DNA of 21,379 nt from Clostridia bacterium (GTDB lineage: Bacteria; Bacillota_A; Clostridia; Christensenellales; Aristaeellaceae), in the NCBI GenBank assembly GCA_017397695.1, contig JAFQIF010000067.1, positions 1 to 21,379 on the forward strand, given 5' to 3'. The position numbers were made by a program, and so were the translations under genes. Below are positions 1 to 6,706 of this stretch, piece after piece. Under the pieces are notes generated by a model. The model was not told the DNA's origin. It saw only the letters and a list, made by a program, of their open reading frames with translations, and made no database searches. Numbering within the stretch: position 1 is the first letter of the stretch; every line of letters starts with the position of its first letter.

Positions 1-13
1 GAGGAGGTGTGCT

Positions 14-226
14 ATGCCTATTAAGTTCAAAGTTGATGTCCTTGAGATGCTCAAAGACGCCGGATATACCACGTATAGAATTAAAAAAGAAAAGCTGCTG
101 GCGGAATCGACGGTTCAAAAGCTGCGAAATGATGAAATGGTATCCATCGACAATATCTCTCGTCTTTGCCAAGTACTGCAATGCCAACCGGGTGATATCA
201 TCGAATTTGTTCCAGAAGAAGAATAA
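14..226 (+). CDS. Small Cro/CI-type helix-turn-helix regulator
   Basis: A 70-residue protein that is essentially one DNA-binding domain. An N-terminal helix (FKVDVLEMLKDAGYTTYRIKKE) leads into a helix-turn-helix around residues 20-45, where LLAESTVQKLRND is the recognition part, followed by SIDNISRLCQVLQCQPGDIIEF. This ending is typical of the small XRE-family proteins (HTH_26 type) found on phages, conjugative elements and next to toxin or defence genes. The ATG is preceded by GAGGAGG at positions 1-6 with good spacing, so the start is firm. It has no ligand or dimerisation domain, and its target is unknown. The promoter lies outside the window. Family assignment is confident; the role as regulator of an accessory element is inferred from its type and AT-rich surroundings. 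Confidence 0.85.
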   Translation: MPIKFKVDVLEMLKDAGYTTYRIKKEKLLAESTVQKLRNDEMVSIDNISRLCQVLQCQPGDIIEFVPEEE

Positions 227-227
227 G

Positions 228-267
228 AAAAAACAGGGAACAGAACACTGAGGGTGTCTGTTCCCTG
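228..267 (-). terminator. Intrinsic terminator for the minus-strand gene at 338-712
   Basis: A perfect 10-bp stem (CAGGGAACAG at 234-243, CTGTTCCCTG at 258-267) continues, after a one-base bulge, into an ACAC/GTGT stem. The plus strand has AAAAAA at 228-233, which reads as a U-tract right after the hairpin on the minus strand. It sits between two convergent genes, so the hairpin may also end the plus-strand HTH transcript, though without a T-run on that side. Confidence 0.75.
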
Positions 268-337
268 CGTCGTATCTGGGGATGGGTTTCGTGCTGTTTT
301 TTGTTGCACCAAATCTGAAAATGGTCGCCCACCCTAT

Positions 338-712
338 TTAACGGGAGAATTCCTTCTGTAGTTCCTTGATGATCTCGTTTCGTGCTTGTTTGATAGACTG
401 CTTAGAGATCTCGATCTCAGGAACGATGACAGGAGGTTTTTGTTTTGTCTCTGTCTTTGATTTAGTTCCTAAAGCTGCTTCTATACTGTCTAATCTGGCA
501 TCGATTTCATTGAATTTCTCATTGAAGGCGTATACCCACATATCTGTTGTTCGTGCGAGATCATCAATGCTGTCTGGGGTGGCTCTTAGAAACTCTTTCA
601 TTTGCCAATCCTTTTGGTCGGGTGTATAAGCACCAATGTATCGTTGTGCAATATCACGTAGATTTGAAGAGGCCATGTAGAATCTTGACCATAGGTTTTT
701 ATAATCTAACAA
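338..712 (-). CDS. Hypothetical coiled-coil protein
   Basis: A 124-residue protein that I do not recognise. The first part (to about residue 60) is helical and aromatic-rich. Residues about 62-82 (FNEKFNEIDARLDSIEAAL) look like a short coiled coil. A Lys/Thr/Pro linker follows, then a charged C-terminal helix (KQARNEIIKELQKEFSR). There is no signal peptide or membrane segment. The start is probably TTG at 710-712: AAGGAG lies upstream at 723-728 with a 10-base spacer. An internal ATG at codon 13 is the alternative. It is transcribed away from the WYL regulator and ends at a good terminator. The coiled coil suggests a self-associating or partner-binding accessory protein; no function can be assigned. 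AT-rich like its neighbours. Confidence 0.6.
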   Translation of the reverse strand: MLDYKNLWSRFYMASSNLRDIAQRYIGAYTPDQKDWQMKEFLRATPDSIDDLARTTDMWVYAFNEKFNEIDARLDSIEAALGTKSKTETKQKPPVIVPEIEISKQSIKQARNEIIKELQKEFSR

Positions 713-760
713 TTGAATTATACTCCTTGAGAGGGCCGCTCTCTGATTTCTTATATTATA

Positions 761-789
761 ATTTTATATCAAAAATTTGCTTTTTTCAA
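761..789 (-). promoter_or_regulatory. Possible promoter for the coiled-coil gene
   Basis: On the minus strand, TTGAAA (784-789) and TAAAAT (761-766) are separated by 17 bases. The start codon lies about 50 bases further down. The area is very AT-rich, so chance matches are easy. A second TTGACA at 799-804 has no well-spaced -10. Confidence 0.35.
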
Positions 790-846
790 ATTCTGAACTG
801 TCAAAGATTTTTGTAAAAGAATTTCGTTTCGCTCCGTCTGCGTCTG

Positions 847-855
847 TGCTATACT
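847..855 (+). promoter_or_regulatory. Extended -10 promoter of the WYL regulator gene
   Basis: TGC followed by TATACT at 850-855 is an extended -10 element about 30 bases before the ATG. The -35 area (827-832) is poor, as expected when an extended -10 carries the promoter. The string CTGTGCTATACT here recurs in the T-box operon promoter at 8303-8314. Confidence 0.55.
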
Positions 856-884
856 CTCATTAGTAAACTGTTTGGAGGCACACC

Positions 885-2006
885 ATGACAGAAGAAAAGG
901 CCGGGCCGCACTCAGGAAAGCGATTTAATCAGAAACTGAAGCCGTATGTGGTGCTGCAATACTTGCTGAAGAATACAGATGAGAACATTGTGTCATCGGC
1001 ACAGGATATTGTTGCCTATCTTCAGGAATGTGGTATTGATGCAGAACGACGCTCCGTCTATCGAGATATCAAGGATATTAATCTTGTTATGCTGATGCTG
1101 GAGGAAGATTGCACGATTGATGAAGCTGAGGATATGCTGAAGGATGATGACGATGATGAACTCAAAATCATCGTTTATGATTCGCATAGAAAAGGTTTCT
1201 ATGTTCGTCAGCGGCACTATGACCATAACGATATTCGGCTGCTGGCTGAGTGTGTTTATGCCGCAAAGTTTGTGACTGAAGGACAGGCAAAGCGTCTTGT
1301 GGATGTGGTTTGTGGTTTTGTGAGTGAACGACAAGCGGAGAGAATCAAACACAATGCTTTTCTTGTAGATCGCATTAAAACGGAGAATAAGTCTGTGCTC
1401 AACAATATTTCGGTCATCAATGACGCGATGAGTCTTAGGATAGATGGCGTTGCACACAGACCGGAGAAGATTCGCTTCAAGTACCTGAAATATGCAATTG
1501 AGGATGTCAGCAAACAGGTAGAGCGACGAAGCGGTGCGGATTATATGGTTAGTCCGTATCAGTTGCTTATCAATGACGGTAATTACTATCTGCTTGCGTA
1601 TGATCGAAAAAAGATAAGAACCTATCGTGTCGACAGAATGAAGGGAGTATCGTTTACTGGAGAGCTGCGTGAGGGACAAGAGGAATTCGATAAGATTGAT
1701 GTCCGAACATATGCACAGCGTGTATTCTCCATGTATAGCGGAAAGAAGAAGCGTGTAACCATCCGATTCATCAACATGCTCTTGGATGTGGCCGTTGAGC
1801 GGTTTGGCACGAAAGACGCCCAGTACAGCGTCGTGGATGACAAACACTTTACCGTGTCTGCGGAAGTGGAAATCAGCGATTTGTTCTTTGGCTGGTTGTT
1901 GAGTTTCGGTAGGAGGGTGAAGATACTGTATCCTTCGGATGTGCTGGAGGACTTCAGGGCGTATATTGAAAAGATGCGGGATTTGTATATACCGGAGGAA
2001 GAGTGA
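885..2006 (+). CDS. WYL-domain transcriptional regulator
   Basis: A 373-residue regulator. Residues about 15-65 form a winged helix (LKPYVVLQYLLKN, then AERRSVYRDIKDINLV as the recognition helix). An acidic insertion containing DDDDDE lies at about 87-93. The WYL sensor domain starts near residue 190, with its core at about 222-252 (VSPYQLLINDGNYYLLAYD, then RTYRVDRM). The C-terminal part matches the extension seen in WYL proteins. WYL domains sense nucleic acid or nucleotide-like ligands and often control phage-defence and other accessory genes; this is family knowledge. The ATG at 885 has GGAGG at 872-876. It heads a plus-strand group with 2077-2682 and 2709-3518, so it may regulate them, itself, or the divergent gene at 338-712. 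The family call is firm; the target is unknown. Confidence 0.88.
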   Translation: MTEEKAGPHSGKRFNQKLKPYVVLQYLLKNTDENIVSSAQDIVAYLQECGIDAERRSVYRDIKDINLVMLMLEEDCTIDEAEDMLKDDDDDELKIIVYDSHRKGFYVRQRHYDHNDIRLLAECVYAAKFVTEGQAKRLVDVVCGFVSERQAERIKHNAFLVDRIKTENKSVLNNISVINDAMSLRIDGVAHRPEKIRFKYLKYAIEDVSKQVERRSGADYMVSPYQLLINDGNYYLLAYDRKKIRTYRVDRMKGVSFTGELREGQEEFDKIDVRTYAQRVFSMYSGKKKRVTIRFINMLLDVAVERFGTKDAQYSVVDDKHFTVSAEVEISDLFFGWLLSFGRRVKILYPSDVLEDFRAYIEKMRDLYIPEEE

Positions 2007-2076
2007 GAGGGAGATATTGATAGATTCTTCGTTGCAGTTGATTCCGAAAGAAATGAGCATTGGAGTTGATTAGATT

Positions 2077-2682
2077 ATGCTTAATGGGGAATTGTTTTTT
2101 TCTGGATTGAGTTCTGATGCAGTTGCGGGGTTACTTGGTGCAATAATCGGTGTGATCGGTACGTTAGTAGCAACGTTGTTTACTTATTGGCTGCAAAAAC
2201 ACGGAAAAATCAACATGCATGTTAGGTTGGTGCATTCTAAGGGCAATGTAAATCGTCCATGGGGATTCTATTTGAGTGAGCGTCGTACGCAACTATACAT
2301 GAGCGTACCGATTTGGCTAGATGTGAGTAATACAAGTGGAGTATCGCGAATTATCCGGGATTTCAATTTGGAAGCATATTATCAAGGCGAGTTTGTTGCA
2401 GAGTTTACACAGATTCAATGTATAAGCAAAGATGGGGAGAAAATGCCACTTGGGCAAGATGAGGCATATACACTGGTGGTAGAAGGAAATAGTGCAAGAA
2501 GATATAATATGCAATTTCTGCTTCATCAATGTGATATTTCAAAAAACAATAAATCAATTGATGAATTGAGGTTTAGGTACTTTGATGAGCATGATAAGGT
2601 GCAAGAATTCTTTTTTACTAAGCTTGACAAGTGCTGGGTTCAGGGTCCTCTTCCAACTAAAAAGGAATGGATATCTTTGTAA
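2077..2682 (+). CDS. Single-pass membrane-anchored protein of unknown function
   Basis: A 201-residue protein with one clear membrane helix at residues about 15-39 (AVAGLLGAIIGVIGTLVATL), followed by a soluble, beta-strand-rich domain of about 160 residues. The segments YMSVPIWLDVSNTSGVSRIIRDFNL and AYTLVVEGNSARRYNMQFLL read like alternating strands of an Ig-like or sandwich fold. The QKHGK after the helix is positive, so the soluble domain is probably cytoplasmic. No catalytic motif is visible. GGAG lies at 2062-2065, 11 bases before the ATG. It lies 70 bases after the WYL regulator and 26 before the DUF5677-like gene, probably in one transcript. Proteins of this shape are common as unassigned members of defence or stress modules; that is only a contextual hint. 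Confidence 0.7.
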   Translation: MLNGELFFSGLSSDAVAGLLGAIIGVIGTLVATLFTYWLQKHGKINMHVRLVHSKGNVNRPWGFYLSERRTQLYMSVPIWLDVSNTSGVSRIIRDFNLEAYYQGEFVAEFTQIQCISKDGEKMPLGQDEAYTLVVEGNSARRYNMQFLLHQCDISKNNKSIDELRFRYFDEHDKVQEFFFTKLDKCWVQGPLPTKKEWISL

Positions 2683-2708
2683 GAAACAAGAAATACTGAG
2701 GTGAGCAT

Positions 2709-3518
2709 GTGGAAAAGCAACTCAGAATAAGAGCTGAAACTTGGAAAGTTAATGAGCTTTGGGGATTAGTTGGTGTTTTTGAAGATAAGCTCGCAGAAGT
2801 GGTCGAAAAGCAACATGTAGTTATTGCAGAGGATTACCGTAACTTGCTTTTGTATGCTGCTGCCAAGAGTATAGTTACTACACGCGAACTATGTATTCTG
2901 TGTGCAAATGGATATCCAGATGGGGCATTGTCATTAGCACGCAATATATATGAACAGTTTATTGTTCTGGCGTTTTTAGAATCAAAACGGAAATGCTCAG
3001 CGTTTAGGGATTATATTAATGACTACTATGTTGATGCCGATTTACAATACTGTAGAATGGCAAAAGTACAAAGAACTACTATGCCTGAAATAGAGTTTGA
3101 AAGAATAGTATCAATAGAGAATGCGGCAAAATCTCGAGCAACTAGAAATACAAAAGGACAGTATTGGTGGACAGGAATACCTAGTTTTAATTCTCTTGTA
3201 GATTATATCAGCAAAGAGAATCAAGATTCTGGATTAAATGCCATGCTTGTTAGGTTGCATGCAATGTATAAGTTAGCGTGTGTTGAGTTGCATTCAAATA
3301 GTTTGGGAAATCATTTCAGGTTAGGAATAGATAGAAGCTTTGCGGGCATTGATACAAATCCAGTGGATAAGGGGTTAGAACTTCCTCTTGAATTTGTATC
3401 ATTGACTTTAATCTATATTGTTGGCGTTGTTGGTGCAGAATTTGGTATTGAATATGAAGAAATCACAAAACCCCTGAATTCACTAGCGGCGCATTATCAT
3501 ACATACGGGCAGATTTGA
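2709..3518 (+). CDS. DUF5677-like all-helical protein
   Basis: A 269-residue, largely helical protein. The stretch LCILCANGYPDGALSLARNIYEQ (about residues 61-83), the FRDYINDYY segment and the later YKLACVELHSNSLGN (about 188-202) resemble DUF5677, a family of unknown biochemical role. The His in ELHS is the kind of conserved residue that family shows. A hydrophobic helix near the end (FVSLTLIYIVGVVGAEFG) may be buried rather than membrane-spanning. The reading frame begins with GTG at 2709; the overlapping ATG at 2707 is in another frame. GAGGTGA just upstream serves as the ribosome site. The gene follows the membrane protein by 26 bases, suggesting co-expression. No clear terminator follows it. 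The family call is moderate; the function is unknown. Confidence 0.65.
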   Translation: MEKQLRIRAETWKVNELWGLVGVFEDKLAEVVEKQHVVIAEDYRNLLLYAAAKSIVTTRELCILCANGYPDGALSLARNIYEQFIVLAFLESKRKCSAFRDYINDYYVDADLQYCRMAKVQRTTMPEIEFERIVSIENAAKSRATRNTKGQYWWTGIPSFNSLVDYISKENQDSGLNAMLVRLHAMYKLACVELHSNSLGNHFRLGIDRSFAGIDTNPVDKGLELPLEFVSLTLIYIVGVVGAEFGIEYEEITKPLNSLAAHYHTYGQI

Positions 3519-4060
3519 TCAGATCTGTGTACAATGATGTTCAAAAGATGTTCAAAAGATGTTTCAGAGATGATATCTGGATGTATCGAGGTTGTATCTT
3601 TGTTGTTCAAAAGATGATTGGAAGATGGTTTGTGAATGCCGGAGGCTTTTTCTGAAGTAAGTGTTTTCTACAGATTTGCAAACCAAAACCCCTGTAAACA
3701 CATGATATAATACCCCTGAGAGACAGCAATAAAGGGCCGAAAACAGACCGATAAACAGCCCGAAAAACCCGACAAACATGTCATGAGATACTATATGTTA
3801 TTATAAGTTAAATGATGATTTTACATGAATTTTTTACAATAACAAAAATAGAAGAAAATTAAGTAATACAAAGAAAAATATTTCATGCAACAAAAATAAG
3901 TATGCGTGAGGCGGGGTTCCGAAAGAAAGCGATTTTCAGCCGACGAATGGGGAGTTTATCGCGCTTGTCAGTGATAGGCTGCGCATCAGGGAGAGCGCAT
4001 AATGCAGGAAGGGCGAGAGACAAACTGCATTTATTCTGCCTGCAATTCACCGATATATGA
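3519..4060. other. Gene-free boundary region, probable end of an inserted element
   Basis: No credible coding region was seen on either strand. The stretch contains the 11-base direct repeats, an orphan extended -10 (TGATATAAT at 3703-3711) without a good -35, and a purine-rich leader-like run at 3716-3778 that leads to no open frame (ATG TCA TGA at 3778). A very AT-rich segment at 3785-3900 follows. From about 3900 the DNA turns GC-rich like the rest of the window. The simplest reading is a scar: the start of a lost gene and the edge of an acquired island. No duplicated attachment site could be shown because the other end is outside the window. Confidence 0.5.
3540..3616. repeat. Short direct repeats, unit TTCAAAAGATG
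   Basis: The 11-base unit TTCAAAAGATG occurs in tandem at 3540-3550 and 3551-3561, then as a degenerate copy (TTTCAGAGATG) at 3562-3572, then again exactly at 3606-3616. Iteron-like or recombinase/regulator binding repeats are possible, as is simple low-complexity duplication. It lies in gene-free DNA just after the last gene of the AT-rich island. Confidence 0.7.
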
Positions 4061-4089
4061 TTGAAAAAAGCGCGAAAGAATGCTATATT
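4061..4089 (+). promoter_or_regulatory. Promoter of the thioesterase gene
   Basis: TTGAAA (4061-4066), a 17-base spacer, and TATATT (4084-4089) with an extended TGC in front. Start of transcription is expected near 4096, giving a leader of about 40 bases before the ATG at 4139. Confidence 0.8.
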
Positions 4090-4138
4090 GATCTCAGTAT
4101 TCCGGCTCAAAATGCCTTGGAAAATGAAAGGGAAAAGC

Positions 4139-4624
4139 ATGAATATTGAAGCGAAAACCGTAGACGAATCGCGGGTAGAAACCATTCATCTGGTGCGCCC
4201 TAATCACCTGAACGGCGCCAATCGCTTGTTCGGCGGCATTCTGATGCAGTGGATCGATGAGGTGGCGGGCATTGTTGCCAAAAGGCATTCTATGAGCAAT
4301 GTTACCACCGCCTCTGTTGATAACCTGACATTCCTGCATGGCGCGTATCAGAATGAGATGGTTGTCATCAAAGGCAAATTGACTTGGGTTGGTTCGTCCT
4401 CCATGGAAGTATGCGTGGATACCTATGTGGAAAACCATTTGGGGGAGCGGCACAGAATCAATAATGCGCACTTCATGATGGTTGCGCTGGATGAAAACGA
4501 CAACCCCGTTCGTGTTCCACGGCTGATTCTGCAGACAGAGGATGAGCATTTAGCCTGGGCCCATGGCGAAGAGCGCCGCAGAATCCGAATCCAGAGAAAA
4601 AAGGATAAGCTTGACGGAATCTGA
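4139..4624 (+). CDS. Hotdog-fold acyl-CoA thioesterase
   Basis: A 161-residue enzyme predicted to hydrolyse acyl-CoA to free acid and CoA in the cytoplasm. The N-terminal signature NHLNGANRLFGGILMQWIDE (about residues 22-41) is that of the YciA/ACOT-type hotdog thioesterases; the Asp of WIDE is the expected catalytic acid. The central HLGERHRINNAHFMMVALDE strand fits the same fold, which acts as dimers or hexamers. The ATG at 4139 is chosen because AAAGGG sits 6 bases upstream; earlier in-frame starts would fall in the promoter or before the ribosome site. The C-terminus is very basic (RRRIRIQRKKDK), which may help bind CoA. It is a single-gene unit closed by a terminator. Acyl chain preference is not predictable. 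Confidence 0.88.
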   Translation: MNIEAKTVDESRVETIHLVRPNHLNGANRLFGGILMQWIDEVAGIVAKRHSMSNVTTASVDNLTFLHGAYQNEMVVIKGKLTWVGSSSMEVCVDTYVENHLGERHRINNAHFMMVALDENDNPVRVPRLILQTEDEHLAWAHGEERRRIRIQRKKDKLDGI

Positions 4625-4660
4625 AAAAAGAACACTTCTTGCCTGATTCGTGAAATTAAG

Positions 4661-4692
4661 AAAAAGAGCTGTACTGCTGTACAGCTCTTTTT
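4661..4692. terminator. Bidirectional intrinsic terminator
   Basis: A perfect stem (AAAAAGAGCTGTAC at 4661-4674, GTACAGCTCTTTTT at 4679-4692) with a 4-base TGCT loop and A/T runs on both sides. It can stop the thioesterase transcript on the plus strand and the ABC-transporter transcript arriving on the minus strand. Confidence 0.92.
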
Positions 4693-4799
4693 TGCATGCG
4701 TTTTTTCGTGATTGCCTCTGCGAAGAAAGAGGACTTGGCATCGCAGTCTCCCGTGGCTTGCTGCCAGAAGCCAGACAAAGCGCAGGGGAGGTGAGGCGT

Positions 4800-5675
4800 T
4801 TAGCCCTTAACCGCACCGCTGGTGGTCATCGCGCCCTCAACCTGCTCGGAGAACAGGCAGTAGACAACGATGGCCGGCAGGGAAGCGATGACCATGGTGG
4901 CGCCCATGGACCCCCAGTCGGTGGTGAACTGGCCCTGGAAGAAGAGCACGCCCAGCGGGAGGGTCTTCATGTGGGCCGTGGTGCCCACCAGCACGTTGGC
5001 CAGCAGGAACTCATTCCAAGCAGACAGGAACACGTAGATCGCGATGGTCATGGTCGCAGGACCGACGAGCGGCATGATGATCAGGAAGAACGTCTGCCAG
5101 ATATTGGCGCCGTCGATACAGGCGGCCTCTTCCATCTCCTTCGGAATGCCCTTGAAGAAGCCATAGTAAACCATGCAGGAGAAGGCCAGGTTGATCGCCG
5201 CGTACGGCAGGATCAGGGACCAGTAGGTACCCATCATGCCCAGCGCGCTGACAGTCTGCACGACCGGCAGCAGGATCGCCTGAACCGGAATGAACTGACC
5301 GGTGGAGATCAGCGTACGCGCGCCCTCGCGGCCCTTCCAGTTGAGTCGGGTGACGGCAAAGGTGAACATCATCGCGCAGATGATGGTCAGAATGACAGTG
5401 CCGGCGCCGACGACGACGCTGTTCTTGAAGTACAGCGGCACGTCGTACTGATTCCAGGCGTTTACGTAGTTTTCAAAACGCCAGACCTTGGGCAGGCCGA
5501 ACGGATTGGTCTGGAAGATTTCCGTATTGTCCTTGAAGGAATACATGATCATCCAGAGCATCGGGTAGAGAGAGAAGATCGCATATCCCCACAGGAATAC
5601 CGTGAACAGCACGGAAGAAAGGCTGTGCGGCTGGCGCTTCTTGCCATCAGCCGTATACTTCTTGGCCTTGCTCAT
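4800..5675 (-). CDS. Carbohydrate ABC transporter permease, MalG type
   Basis: A 291-residue inner-membrane subunit with six predicted helices, the first at about residues 20-45 (VLFTVFLWGYAIFSLYPMLW). The coupling motif of binding-protein-dependent permeases is present: EEAACIDGANIWQTFFLIIMPL at about residues 182-203, which docks onto the ATPase. The N-terminal SFKDNTEIFQTNPFGLPKVW and the short C-terminus are typical of the MalG/LacG/UgpE class. Its start overlaps the stop of the upstream permease gene (ATGA, 5672-5675), indicating translational coupling; AAAGGAG lies 10 bases upstream. Last gene of the operon. No ATPase gene is nearby, so it probably uses a shared MsmX/UgpC-like ATPase encoded elsewhere. 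The exact sugar is unknown. Confidence 0.93.
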   Translation of the reverse strand: MSKAKKYTADGKKRQPHSLSSVLFTVFLWGYAIFSLYPMLWMIMYSFKDNTEIFQTNPFGLPKVWRFENYVNAWNQYDVPLYFKNSVVVGAGTVILTIICAMMFTFAVTRLNWKGREGARTLISTGQFIPVQAILLPVVQTVSALGMMGTYWSLILPYAAINLAFSCMVYYGFFKGIPKEMEEAACIDGANIWQTFFLIIMPLVGPATMTIAIYVFLSAWNEFLLANVLVGTTAHMKTLPLGVLFFQGQFTTDWGSMGATMVIASLPAIVVYCLFSEQVEGAMTTSGAVKG

Positions 5676-6586
5676 ACAAGATCAGCTCCTTTCTTGCGGG
5701 CGAACAGCGGAGTTTCGCGGTCCTTGAACAGCCAGTTGAGCACCAGAATGATGACCAGGCACTCCAGCACCAGCACGGAGGCGGAGGTCAGGCCGTAGCC
5801 GAAGTTCTGGCGGCCGAACGCATGGTTGTACATGATATAGGTCAGGGTGTTGGTGGCGTTGCCCGGGCCGCCGCCGGTCATGATGTCGATCTCGGAGAAG
5901 GCCTTGATACCGCCAGTCACGGAGATCAGCAGGCAGAAGTTGAAGGTATCCTTGAGCAGCGGCAGCGTAATGTACCAATGCGCCTTGACGCTGGTCGCGC
6001 CGTCGATTTCGGCAGCCTCGTAGAAGTCCTCACCGATAGACTTGATACCCGCAACGATCAGCGCGAACTGATAACCCATCCACTGCCACGCATTGACGAA
6101 GGCGACGGTATAGATGGCGGTATTGCGGTCGTTCAGCCAGTTCTGGCTCCATTCAAAACCGAGGGCCTTCATCAGGGTGTTGAGCAGGCCGTTGTCAGCG
6201 TTAAAGACATTGCCCCACAGCTGGCAGACGACGGTAACAGACAGAACAACCGGAATGAAGTACGCCGTGCGGAAGAACTTGCGGCAGCGGATGCGCTTAT
6301 CGGAAACGGCGATGGCGAAGATGGTTGCCAGCACAAGCTGATACACGGTGATGACCGCGCCGAACTTGAAGCCGTTCGCATTGGCGATCTTAAAGGTCGG
6401 ATCCCTGCCGATCAGGCGGGTATAGTTGTCCAGGCCGATGAAAGTCGCCTGATTGACGCCGTCCCACTTGAAGAAGCTATAGTAGAACACCTGCAGGATC
6501 GGAATGAAGATGAACACCATGAAAAGGATGATCGCCGGCAGACAGAAGACAACGATTGCCTTTCGGTTAGATAGATATTTTTTCAT
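5672..6586 (-). CDS. Carbohydrate ABC transporter permease, MalF/UgpA type
   Basis: A 304-residue integral membrane protein, partner of the permease at 4800-5675. It opens with a membrane helix (IVVFCLPAIILFMVFIFIPI) followed by the family hallmark LQVFYYSFFKWDG. The coupling helix is YEAAEIDGATSVKAHWYITLPLL, about residues 190-212. The end (ETPLFARKKG) is cytoplasmic. The ATG is preceded by GGAGG at a 6-base spacing. Upstream on the same strand is the binding-protein gene, separated by about 120 bases that contain two hairpins; these probably reduce permease output relative to the binding protein. Together these three genes form a sugar importer of the CUT1 class. The transported sugar is not predictable. 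Confidence 0.93.
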   Translation of the reverse strand: MKKYLSNRKAIVVFCLPAIILFMVFIFIPILQVFYYSFFKWDGVNQATFIGLDNYTRLIGRDPTFKIANANGFKFGAVITVYQLVLATIFAIAVSDKRIRCRKFFRTAYFIPVVLSVTVVCQLWGNVFNADNGLLNTLMKALGFEWSQNWLNDRNTAIYTVAFVNAWQWMGYQFALIVAGIKSIGEDFYEAAEIDGATSVKAHWYITLPLLKDTFNFCLLISVTGGIKAFSEIDIMTGGGPGNATNTLTYIMYNHAFGRQNFGYGLTSASVLVLECLVIILVLNWLFKDRETPLFARKKGADLV

Positions 6587-6611
6587 AAATATCCTCCGTC
6601 ATAATTGAAGG

Positions 6612-6696
6612 AAGGGGCTGTCGCGCCGGAAGACACGACAACCCCTTTTTAGCTTCAGTTTAAACTGGATCGTCCGGCTTGTTGTTTATGCCGGAC
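6612..6696 (-). promoter_or_regulatory. Intergenic hairpins between binding protein and permease genes
   Basis: Read on the minus strand, a stem GTCCGGC/GCCGGAC (6690-6696 with 6672-6678) follows the binding-protein stop. A 12-base palindrome CAGTTTAAACTG (6655-6666) comes next, then a longer stem pairing 6612-6623 with 6636-6647 (one G-U pair). No U-run follows on this strand, so full termination is unlikely; 3'-end protection of the binding-protein message or partial attenuation is the usual role at this position in sugar ABC operons. Confidence 0.6.
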
Positions 6697-6706
6697 ACTA
6701 TCGGGA

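Noticed and set aside
2007..2076. Short TTG-initiated frame (about 18 codons) between the WYL gene and the membrane protein
   Set aside because: Too short, no conserved features; may be a leader or remnant but cannot be supported.
4061..4138. Longer N-terminus for the thioesterase starting with TTG at 4061
   Set aside because: That TTG is the -35 box; the family N-terminus begins at 4139 with a ribosome site in front.
3883..4185. 100-codon minus-strand frame in the boundary region
   Set aside because: Overlaps the thioesterase promoter and start, has no ribosome site and no recognisable family.
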